Shown: piece by piece, positions 45,922-55,940 of the stretch
Position numbering within the stretch: position 1 is the stretch's first letter
Layout of the letters: every line of letters starts with the position of its first letter
Assembly (NCBI GenBank): GCA_951812925.1
Contig: OX638369.1
Span: forward strand, 17,947,329-18,011,328
Length of the DNA stretch: 64,000 nucleotides
Origin: Calliopum simillimum
Lineage: Eukaryota; Arthropoda; Insecta; Diptera; Lauxaniidae
Direction of reading: 5' to 3'
The notes under the pieces: generated by a model
What the model saw: the letters and a program-made list of their open reading frames with translations, nothing else
The model's database searches: none
Told to the model about the DNA's origin: nothing
Made by a program: the position numbers and the translations under genes

Positions 45922-47609
45922 CTAAGGGTGTAACTTTTGGCTTGGCCAAAAAATAAATACCCTACACTGCAAGTTTTTTTAAATTTTGCTTACATGGGAG
46001 GTGCCACGCCCCCTTGTTCGAATTCACCCAGTTTTTGTTCAGAGCTTGCATTTATAGTTTTTAGTGTCTGAGTGCAATTTGGTTGGATTATCTCAAAAAA
46101 CGTTTCCAGTATAGCGTTTTGAAGCTTTTGCTTATAAAGGAGGTGCTACTCCCTCTTGGTCGAGTTCGTCTAGTTAGTTAGTTAGCTTAGAGCGTGCATT
46201 TAAAGTCTTTAGTATTTGAATGAAACTTGGTTGGATTATCTCAAAAAAATCTTTCAGTATAGCATTTTGAAACTTTTGCTTATATGGGAGGTGCCACGCC
46301 CCCTTTTGCGATTTCACCCAATTTTTGTTGAAAGCTTTCATTTGCAATTCTTGGTATCTGAGTCAAAGTTAGACCGTATATCTCAAAAAACCTTTTCAGT
46401 ATAGCGTTTTGAAGCTTTTGCTCATATTTATGGTGCCACGCCCTCTTGTTCGAATTCGCTCAGTTTTTTTCAGAGCTTGTGTTTACAATTTGTAGTATTT
46501 ATATGTATTTTGGATGCATTGTCTTGAAAAATACTCCTAACATTGCATTTTGAATATATTTTTTGTATGGGCGGAAGGCGTGTTCGTTGACCGAAACCCA
46601 GCCAGCCACCCAGCCAGCCAGACAGATGGACATGGCTATATCGACTGAGGAGGTGACGCTGATAAACCCTTTCAGGACCGTAAGGAATTGGGAGCTTATG
46701 CATCCATGTTAGCTATTTATAATGGTCTATTTGGCGTCCAGAAATCATATTTTAAAATAAATTCAAAAAACTTTAACGGTTTTTCTGGAATTTTCTGGGA
46801 CATATGTGTCCCTATGGTCGTTAAGGGAGACCTTTTCCCCATACATTTTTATATCGGGAAAATATGCCCTTATTTCAAAGGGTGATAACTCGGCAAGTAA
46901 GGGTCCAATTGAAAAAATTTAAATGCATGGGTTGATAAATAAGATTATGGCTATTTGATGCCATCAAAAAAATTGAAATAAACCATCTCCTGGAACTACA
47001 CTGCAAGATTGAAAACAGCGCTTTCTCAGCTTCAAGCACGGATATCTCGAAATCCTGAAGTATATGAGCAATTCTGGCTTCGGATTCGAATTCAGTGTCA
47101 AAAAGTACATTACAATGCATATGTCTACTAACAGGTTCATTTAATTTTTTTATTTTGATTGCCTCTGAAATTGGTAAAATTGTAGTACAAAAGTGAGTTG
47201 AAAAGTTACCCTTTACGACCAATGGGGACACCGGTGTCCCATTTTGAATTTTATGATTTATCAATACACTAAACTTAAATAATGGTTCAATTAATGTATA
47301 AAACAACAATTTATTTACATGCCAACAATTATTTCACACTATAATATGATTAAAAACAATTAAGCACCTATAAATTCTGCTGTAAAGTGTAGCAATAGTT
47401 CACCACACAAACTGTCACATTAGAATGATAAATGTCAAAATTAAATATATCGGTTTCTTACTTATTTAAATATAATTTATTTTTTTCTTGGGACACATAT
47501 GGTCCTGAAAGGGTTAAGAATATATATACTTTTCTATATCTGCCACTCCTCCTTCTCTGCGTTACAAACGGAAGGACAAAGTGAATATACCCTGGGTGTA
47601 GGGTATAAA
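45922..47609 (+). mobile_element. Dispersed repeat with TACCCTAC end and internal tandem units, copy 3 (interrupted)
   Basis: It begins CTAAGGGTGTAACTTTTGGC and ends ATACCCTGGGTGTAGGGTA. Four tandem units of 141-148 bp are marked by GTGCCACGCCC-type cores at 46001, 46143, 46291 and 46432, with TTGGTTGGATTATCTCAAAA and GTATAGCGTTTTGAAGC between. The body is split at 46666/47514 by the 847-bp element described separately. Compared with copy 2, the sequence resumes exactly after the insert. Confidence 0.85.
46667..47513. mobile_element. 847-bp piggyBac-type MITE
   Basis: Inverted ends CCCTTTCAGGACCGTAAGG and ACACATATGGTCCTGAAAGGG, flanked by TAAA on the left (one change from TTAA) and TTAA on the right. 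Ends beginning CCC and a TTAA target are the hallmark of piggyBac-type elements (established knowledge). Subterminal palindromes occur (GGGACATATGTGTCCC and GGGACACCGGTGTCCC). A 144-codon minus-strand frame at 46875-47309 has no transposase features, so the element is non-autonomous. Its insertion site is confirmed by the uninterrupted copy 2 near 36205. Confidence 0.85.
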
Positions 47610-48050
47610 AAAACCGGGCGGCAACCCTGAAAATTTTTGTACAATTTCAGTTAAGTTTATCTGAGCGGATTTGAAGATTAAAATTTCAATTTAGTCAAAA
47701 AGTCAGAGTTATATAAAATTTTCAAAAATAACCAGGTGGCAATCCTAAAAATTTAGGTTGGATTTTTGAAAAGTTTACTTAAGCGTCTTAAGACTACATT
47801 TAAATTTTTATTTCTGAATAAAAAAAGATGGTTTAAGCAAAAGCAGCAAAAAAAAACCAAGTGGCAACACCGAAAGTTATGTGAAATTTTAAAAAAGCTT
47901 ATCTGAGCGTTTCTGAAACCAAAAATTTCAGTTAAGTCAAAAAAATTAAGTAAGGTTTCGAAAATAACCAGGTGGCAACTTCAAAAATTTATGTTGGATT
48001 TTTAAAAAGTTTGTTTAAGTGTTTTAAGGCTAAGTTTTAACAAAGCAAAA
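47610..48050. repeat. Diverged tandem repeat of about 111-126 bp with ACCAGGTGGCAAC core
   Basis: Cores at 47614, 47731, 47857 and 47968. Odd and even units resemble each other most (units 1 and 3 share TTATCTGAGCG and TTTCAGTTAAG, units 2 and 4 share GTTGGATTTTTGAAAAGTTT-like sequence). That suggests a higher-order unit of about 240 bp. Confidence 0.72.
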
Positions 48051-48081
48051 CTAAAACCAAAAAACAAGGTGAAGGGTTACT

Positions 48082-48165
48082 AAACGGAGAATGATGAAAT
48101 GTGTCAAATAAACGACGGAGAATGATGAAACGGAGAATGATGAAATGGAGAATGACGAAATGTTG
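48082..48165. repeat. Small ACGGAGAATGATGAAAT repeat
   Basis: Four to five units of CGGAGAATGATGAAA with spacing of 16-35 bp, one with GACGAAATG. Short and degenerate. Confidence 0.75.
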
Positions 48166-49892
48166 CAAGACCAGTAATATTACAATGAAAATAGTAAATT
48201 TTTTGAACTAAAAAGAGGTAGCTCAAGACGAAAAGCTTTTGTGGCGAAAGTATTTGCAATCACAAAAAAAAATTTAACAAGAGTAATCGAATTGACTTCG
48301 CGAACCCACTTGAAGGTTTAAAGTCTAAAAGCTGAAAGCTCAAAATGTCACCTAAGAATATGCATTGCAGGAATTCATATCTACTCGTAGCTGCAGAATA
48401 CAAAAAAACACATATTTACAGAAAGAAAATAGTAGCATACTTTTGAGCTTTATTTTTTTATTTCACAGTTTTCACAGTTCTAAATAAAAAATATAACTGT
48501 TTTTTTTTTTTTTTTTAATTTAAAATCCTTTATGAGCGCATACATTGAGTCAAATACATCTTTATGCAAAATCTTCATATACATAAATCATCATAGTTAA
48601 GCGGATGGATGATATTTTGTGTGTAGTTAATTTAAAAATTTGTTTTACGATTTTTAAATTATGTACATAACAAATTTATAGAATTTAATATTTTATAACA
48701 TTACAAGCGCAAATACGAGTACATACATATTTTCAAATGTGTAAGTGGGGGCTTACAAAATTATTTTGGTTTATGTCACTCATTTATGTTGTTGCATACA
48801 CCACCACTCTCAGAGAGTCTAAAAAGCATGTTAATCTTTAATTAGAATTTCCTGTTTTTTCGCAATATTTTCATTTTCATCGTAAGTGTTGCATACTTTT
48901 AGGAACACTTTAATCAGCTTCAGGAACAACATTAGTTGCTTGTCACTACTACACAGTCACTTTGACAAAGTATAATGAAATAAAAGCACATCATAAACAA
49001 TGTTCAAATAAAAGTTTACGACAGAAAATGAAATTAAAAATGCGATACATAAACGCATGATATATCGCATGAAATATTGTTGTTAAGTTGAGTTGTGTAT
49101 TTGTGTAAAAATTCCGTATAAGATGACACGTGTGCGTGTATTGTATGCATGAGTTGATGTTTGCAGCAGCAGCAGGAAATACGTTAAGTGCGCTGTTTGT
49201 AGTTAGTAGAAACGGAAATGGGTCCAAATAAATTAGAATCATGCCGATGAGTGATATGTGAAACTGTATGATATCCACATGTGCTGCTGACAACAATCTT
49301 GCTGCAGGTAGTCAGTCGCAAATGAAAGTAAGTTGCTAATTAGATTTGCAAATAATTTGATGTCCTTGGAGGAAGGAAGAAGCGTACATTGAATAAAGAA
49401 AGCTGATTTTATATTGTGCTTCAAATGTTACGACTGGAATTTTGTGAAAGCTTTCTAAAAATAACTAATTATTTCTTTTCATTCAGCAAACAGTGCATAA
49501 CTCATTGGATCAAAAACGAGAATACATGGAAAAAATCAGATCACATTTAAAAGAATAAGAAAGCCATATATATAAACAGAAATATTTAATGAATTCTAAC
49601 GATTGCGAATTTTTTCTCTTTAAAATGAGCCAATATTTAAGAGAAATAAAGAAAGTTTAGTATTCTCATAAAAAAATAATGGCAAGAGAGTAAAATATAC
49701 GGTTTAATCTTCAAAAAGTACAGAGATAAACAGTGAAAACTATTGAATAGAGAAGTAAAAACTTGTCGCATGAAAAAGCACCAGCAAGCTCTGCAATATT
49801 TGCTTAGAATATATTTGAATTATTACTGATTGAGATTTAAAAAATTTTATTGAAAAATAATTTAAATTAAGCAATAAGTTATTGAAATGAAG
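48166..49892. other. AT-rich non-coding stretch
   Basis: Poly-T near 48500-48516. No gene or defined repeat recognised. Confidence 0.45.
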
Positions 49893-49966
49893 GTTCTACA
49901 GTAGCTCAGTAGATAGAGCGTCGCCTAGAAATACAAAGGTCTTAAGTTCGACACCATCAACATAAT
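49893..49966 (+). ncRNA. tRNA-like (SINE head or tRNA pseudogene)
   Basis: CAGTAGCTCAGTAGATAGAG has a good A box (TAGCTCAGTAG, 49902-49912) and a perfect D stem (GCTC/GAGC). GGTCTTAAGTTCGACACC serves as variable loop and T arm. The anticodon stem (TCGC...ACAA) does not pair. A T-run follows at 49967, which could end Pol III transcription. Best of the tRNA-like units here, but the broken anticodon stem argues for a SINE-type derivative. Confidence 0.68.
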
Positions 49967-50759
49967 TTTTTTTTTATATTTTTATTTTTTTTTATTTATT
50001 GTGTGTAATCAGTAAAAAATACGGTTTTTCTTTACGGGCGCACAGTTACTGAAAAAATCAGTAAAAAATACTGGGATTTTCAATGCATTTTTACTGTTTA
50101 GTTTTTTCCGTGTATGTTCATATATTTGAACATAAAGCCCGTAAAGAAATAGCGAAACAAATGTGACCGTCCAGCGGACCGTATTTTCACAAAATCAAAA
50201 ATCGTTTTTTGCATTTTCTAAAAATGCGTACAATTTTGAATAAAATGACACCTCAACCACTGGAAAATTCCAAAAATTGACAGAGTTGTGGCATTTTGAA
50301 ATCGTAAAATAATAAAAATTTTTACAGTAAAGAAACTCGGTAAGACCACGTTAATTGGTATTCGTAATTTGATAATCGATCTCAAATCAGTTGTAGAATT
50401 TTCAGTACTTATCAAGTAAAATTTACCCTATCTCATATTCAGAATATCAACACTTAAGTCTGTACACATATGACTATCAATAAATCGATAGTACAATAAC
50501 TCAAGAAATCAGTAAGCCAATAAGTCAATCAATCAATAGATAAATCATGCACCAATATGTCAATACTCCAACAAATCCATAAGACAGTATATAAAGATAT
50601 CGCGAAATGAATAAATCCATGAATATTTACTACAATAAATTGGTGTATGAACAGATCAGTACCACAATAAAACAATCAAAGTAGCATTATGCCAAAATTT
50701 AAGTATATTAATCTAACAACCCAATAAAATTTTTTAGTAAATTTGTAGCGCCTTATACG
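49967..50759. other. AT-rich stretch with CAAT/TCAA low complexity
   Basis: From about 50460 to 50700 words such as CAATCAATAG and AATAAATCCATAA dominate. No gene. Confidence 0.5.
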
Positions 50760-50779
50760 ATAATTGATTACCTAACGCA

Positions 50780-51425
50780 TTACTTGAATGTTAAAACATT
50801 TTAAATATTACATGTAATGCAATAAATAATGAAATACTTTTTCAATTACATGTAATGCAATGGGTAATGTGAGAACATAAATTTCGAAAGTTTTTTACTC
50901 AAGATTTTTTGATTTTTAAGTCATTTTGACGTTAACATTTGTTAATATTTCAAAAGAAATAAATAGTAAAACAGATAATTTTTCAGATAATGTTTCTTCT
51001 GATGAATTTTTGGCCCAAAACAGAACCCAAAATATTTCTATAACGTCCTACTACATGCAATTAGTACTTATGTAACGCAATAATAACCCAGAAAGTACAA
51101 ATAACCCAGAAAGTACAAATAATTTTTTTAGATTACTCGATCGATTACATGTAATCGAATGTTTTGTTGGGGTAATCGATTACGCCAAATAAAATGCGGA
51201 TGCTAAAATAATGCCTTTGTAACCCAGAAAGTAATCGATACAAATAATTTTTTCGATTACTTGATTGATTACATGTAAGCGAGTGTTTTATTAGGGTAAT
51301 CGATTACGCCCAATGACATGCATGTGTTAAAATAATGCCTTATGTAACCCAGAAAGTAATCGATGCAAACAATTTTTTAGATTACTCGACCGATTACATG
51401 TAAACGAAGATTTTACTGGGAATCT
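50780..51425. repeat. ATTACATGTAAT palindrome region with a 118-125-bp tandem repeat
   Basis: AACCCAGAAAGTA begins at 51103, 51221 and 51346 (with an extra copy at 51086). Each is followed by AATTTTTTNGATTACT, then GATTACATGTAANCGA and, in the first two units, GGGTAATCGATTACGCC. The palindrome ATTACATGTAAT also occurs twice upstream (50808 and 50855). Confidence 0.82.
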
Positions 51426-51553
51426 TCAAATATATAATAAAAGTATCAATGTAGCAATTTATTAATATTAAATATATTTATCTTTCAATCCAACAAACTT
51501 TGAAATACTTTTTTAGTATATCAACATATTGTATTTAACTCTCAATCAAATAA

Positions 51554-51964
51554 CACAGGTTTACAAAAAAATGTCATGGCGTTTTGACCAGACTATGTGT
51601 TTTCTCGGGACTTTGTCGTCCTGAATCTAAATCCGGGGTCCGTTTTTTTCCAGAACGTATAGAAGATATATCCGGATCTTCCGATGGCTATATCTCCGAA
51701 ACTAGGTTCAAGGGGCCCTTTTTGATCACATATTCTTTTTAAGGACTAAGAATTCAATGATTAAAAATTAGTTTCAGAATTTTAGCGAATTTATCACTAA
51801 ACGACACATGACCATTTTGACCTCCATATGATCTTGAAATCTTTTTTCTCAGACGTTCTGAAAAAAAACGTACCCCGGATTCGGGTTCAGGACGTCAAAG
51901 TCACTAGGAAACACATAGTCTGGTCAAAACGCCATGACATTTTTTTTTTTTTTGTAAACCTGTG
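51554..51964. mobile_element. 411-bp MITE with long terminal inverted repeats and TAA target duplication
   Basis: Ends are CACAGGTTTAC and GTAAACCTGTG. TIRs extend about 110 bp (ATGTCATGGCGTTTTGACC, AGACTATGTGTTT, ATCCGGGGT and CAGAACGT in both). TAA flanks both sides (51551-51553 and 51965-51967). A T/A run near the right end has expanded. A 3-bp TAA duplication fits PIF/Harbinger-type insertion (inference). No coding. Confidence 0.88.
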
Positions 51965-51967
51965 TAA

Positions 51968-52437
51968 TCTGTCAATCAATCAATAAATCAAGTAGTCAAT
52001 AAGTCAATAAAAAATGTCTTAATCCATAAGTCAGCTAATGTATCAATCAAACAATCTGTTAGTCTATCAATCATGCAATTATTTTTTCAAACAACGTGTC
52101 AATCCATCTTTCAGCCAATAAATCAACTGAAAGTTCTGTCAATCGATCAATTAATTAATAAATCAACCAACTAATCTACCAAATAATCTGCCGACTAGTC
52201 CATAAGCCAATAAATCAACCAAAATATCTATCAATAAATTAGTCAACCAATGAATCAACCAGACAATCTGTCAAAAAAAACCAAACAGTCTGTTTATTCA
52301 TTAATCAGCTAATAAATCAACCAAACAATATGTCAATCAATCAATCAATCAATCATTCAATCAATCAATCAATTAAACAATAAATCAATCAATTAACCAA
52401 TCATCCAATCAATGAATCAATCAATCAATCAGTTAGT

Positions 52438-52475
<38 letters not shown>

Positions 52476-52890
52476 TTCAATCAATCAGTCAATCAATCAA
52501 TCAATAAATCATTCAATCAATGAATCGATCAATCAATAAGTCAATCAGTCAATCAGTCAATAAATCAAGCAACCAACCTGCCAATGAATCAATCAACCAA
52601 ACAATCTGTCAATAAATCAATCAAAAAATAAATAAACCAAATAATCTTTTAACCAATCAATCAACTTTTAAACCAATCAAACAATCTGTCAATCAATCAA
52701 TTCGTCAGTCAACTAATCACCAAATTAATCAACCAACCAATCGGTCAATTTATCAATCAGCTAAAAAATATATCAAGTAATCAGATTACTATCTGTCAGT
52801 AAATCTAACGGTCTTTCAATTCATTTTTCTAGAAATCAGATAATCAGTTAATCTATCAGTCTAACAACCTACTATCAGTCTATTATTATT
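51968..52890. repeat. Long degenerate (TCAA)n / (AATC)n tract
   Basis: Over 900 bp of CAATCAATCAATC-type sequence, with imperfect units such as AACCAATC, AGTCAATC and AATAAATC. The cleanest stretches are at about 52330-52370 and 52440-52520. It starts directly at the right end of the 411-bp MITE. Confidence 0.92.
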
Positions 52891-54583
52891 TGTGTGTCGA
52901 AAAGTTGGTTTTTTGTTCTTCTCATATTGTACTTTAACAGCTTCGCCAACCCCAAAACTAATATTTCATGTAATTTAGAGCAAAATTCGCTAAATTTAAA
53001 AACGATTTACTGACAAATTGGTTCTCATCATTGAATAAAGTGATTATATGTGACCTGAATTAACTAAGAAACATACGAGTTGCATCACCACCGGCAGCAT
53101 TTTCCCCAAAAATTTAAGTCACTTTATCATCATCATTTTCATCATCAGCAGCAGCAACACCACAAATAGCAGATACACGCACAAACTTCATGGGAGAAAA
53201 AAGCATGTCTAGGATATTAAAAAAAAAAAAACAAAAAGTACAAAGGACATGACGCACATACTAGCAACATCAACAAAATCGCACTCATACATACGCACAA
53301 TAAAACAAATACAGTGGAAGGAAGAAAAAATGCGTCGTCGCGTCTGTCAACATCACTCTTTAATGCGGAGTGATAATTGCGCCATCTATGAGCAAAGAGA
53401 TAAACGCTATAAAACAGCAACAACAACAACAACAAGTTCAACGTTTCGCTGTCATTTATCTACGTCATGATAAATGAATTTTCAGTTGTAGCGTATTTTT
53501 TTGTTTAAATTTTTTATTTTATTGTCTTTTTTTAGGTGCGTTACTGAAAAATAAAAAGAAAACACGATTTTGACATCTCAAAAAATTTAGTGCCTTAAAG
53601 CCACACACTGGTTAAAGTACCCTTGAGTTTCTAATCGTGCGACACATTGAGCGATGACAGCTTTTTCACACATAGAGGTCGTTGCTTTGAGTTTTGTACT
53701 CTGTTGCACTATGGGTAATTTGAGGCAGTTTCATGGTATATATTAACAGCCAAATTGCGGAGGCTGTTTACGATAAAAATTACATTTCATTAAAATTGCA
53801 AACTATAAAAACATAAAATTAATAATCTCCCTTAGAATATGAACGTTCTTTTGTTGAAAAATGAAGGACAGCGCCTATGATAATGAAGTTTTGGATGCTT
53901 AATAAGATAAAGCTGGCTTAGAAACATACCAAAAATGGGCGTGATACGTCAGCGGATGCACCTGCCTTCCATAAAAGTTAACTAAAATTTGTATGCAATA
54001 CATAATTTCCATAAAAAATTACTTACATTGAAGCCCTTCGTAGTGAAAGTCACATGATCTTTTCAGAAAATTGATGAATTGAATGATTATTATCCTGAAA
54101 TATGTCGAATTTTTTTTGACTTAAAAACGAAAGAGTGGACGCTCACCTTCCATTTTTTAATAGCCAACTTAGTTATATTTCGAGGAAAATTGCAAACTCT
54201 GCATTTCAAAGAGCAATTTTAATATGCGCATTTCTTCGATTCCATTTTTATAATTCAAATAATTTTTTCTTTAAATGAATAACAAAATAATATACTTCAA
54301 TAAAAATGTCGAGATGATACCTTTCGCAACTCAAAAGTAGAATCAACATTTTGAATAAATTTTATGCTTAAAATATAAAAAACACATGCTACATCAGAGA
54401 AAGATTAAATAAAATTGTATTTCAATTCATGGAAAAAAATTACTTTGAATCTGGTGTGTTTTGCAGTTTTCTGTCCCACTATAAGCAGTCGTTTTTGGGA
54501 CACTTGAGTAACACTGTTTTGTGCCTATTTGAAAACAAAAATCATTGTCAGCTTTGGGAATTTTTTGAAAAATAATAAACTCT
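52891..54583. other. AT-rich non-coding stretch
   Basis: Contains CAGCAGCAGCAAC near 53145 and CAACAACAACAACAAC near 53419. No gene supported. Confidence 0.45.
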
Positions 54584-55940
54584 GTCGCGCCCGTTACCTT
54601 TTTACATCAAAAGTTTAAAATACTGTGAAAATGGTATAATTAAAAAAAATAATAAATAAAGGAGAGTAACAATTGTAAGTTAAATTAAGAATTTCCTTAT
54701 ACCAAATGAACGCAAATAAATCATTGTTGTTATTTTTTCATTTGCAAACGATGTCGCACCCGTTACATTCTTTTAATTTTGCCTTCTAACCATTATCGTT
54801 CGTATATTACATATTTGGTTTTTTACTGTTTTTTTTTTTTTTTTTTGTTTGGTTAAACAACTATGGAGTTTCCAAACAAGAAAAACTTTCTACAACATCT
54901 TAACCCATTATATACCGTTCTTATGGGTTTTTGGGTTTCAAAAGAATGGGTTAAGGTGTTCTACAAAAATATTTAACCGAATATTTTATAAGGGTCCACC
55001 AAAACCAAGATATGCTTAAAACTTGAGAATAATGCGTAAAAAATTTAATGAAATGGATGGAATGAGTAGCAAAAAAATAAAAAATACTCTATTATAACTC
55101 TTAAAAAGTGGGTCTGAAAGACCCATAAGAGCAGGTTATAATGGATTAAGGTGTTCCAGAAAATTATTCTTTGCGTAATTTCATGATGACCCTGGAACAA
55201 CAAGTTTTAACAAAAATGAAGATTAAGAGTTTTTTTCACAGTGGGGTGAATTTCGAAAATCCTTTTTTAGAGCGGTTTTTGGTTAGAAAAACAGTATGAA
55301 ATTGATCCAAGGTTAAATTTTTTATTCTATTATATACCTTGACTCAAGACGAAAAGTTTGATATATCGTACCGACTCATTCCCAGCATTCTTAAGATCGT
55401 AATAAAATAAACACCGCATCAAGCCGAGATTTTGCGTTAATTGACCTTGAGTGAACTCTAAATGGCCTTAAAAAAATTTAAAAAAATATCAGCTCAATTT
55501 CTTGAATTTTTTCATAATTTCTTTTTAGTACTGCTAACATAATGGATATAATTTAACACATTGCTCTATTTTTTAGGATGTCACATCCGTTTCTGTCGCA
55601 CCAGTTACTTTTTTGACACTCATTTTTCCAACTTATTTGTTATTGTACAAAATATTACAATGAATTAACTTGAAAGCTTTATATTTACCCTTTCTAGCTA
55701 AATTTTACAGATCTGAAGGATCAAATCTTATAAAACGAAAATAGCGTATTTGTAATGTCGCACCCGTAACTATCTATTTAGTAAAAAAAAACATTGAAAA
55801 TTAACTTTTTTAAATACTTTTACTAGTTGACAAGATCGAGATAGTTGACACTTTTAAAGTTAAGGCACCTTTATGGCGCATTTATTCAAATTCTACTTTT
55901 AATTTTAAAAATTGTCCTTTAACTGTCGCACACGTTACTA
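54584..55940. repeat. Tandem repeat of about 165 bp with GTCGCACCCGTTAC core, interrupted
   Basis: Cores GTCGC(A/G)C(C/A)CGTTAC lie at 54584, 54753, 55595, 55758 and 55925, with intervals 169, 842, 163 and 167. The words between cores are weakly conserved, so the units are old. The 842-bp gap contains a fold-back and other sequence without a clear core. Confidence 0.75.
54888..55163. repeat. Fold-back inside the 165-bp family
   Basis: The left arm ACATCTTAACCCATTATATA, then TTCTTATGGGTTTTT (54895-54933), is the inverse of the right arm: GAAAGACCCATAAGAG, then TTATAATGGATTAAGGTGTT (55124-55154). A third inverted piece, AATGGGTTAAGGTGTTC, lies at 54945-54961. No target duplication seen. Confidence 0.7.

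Noticed and set aside
46875..47309. 144-codon frame inside the piggyBac-type element, possible transposase
   Set aside because: It includes the palindromic repeat parts, has no transposase features and is far too short.
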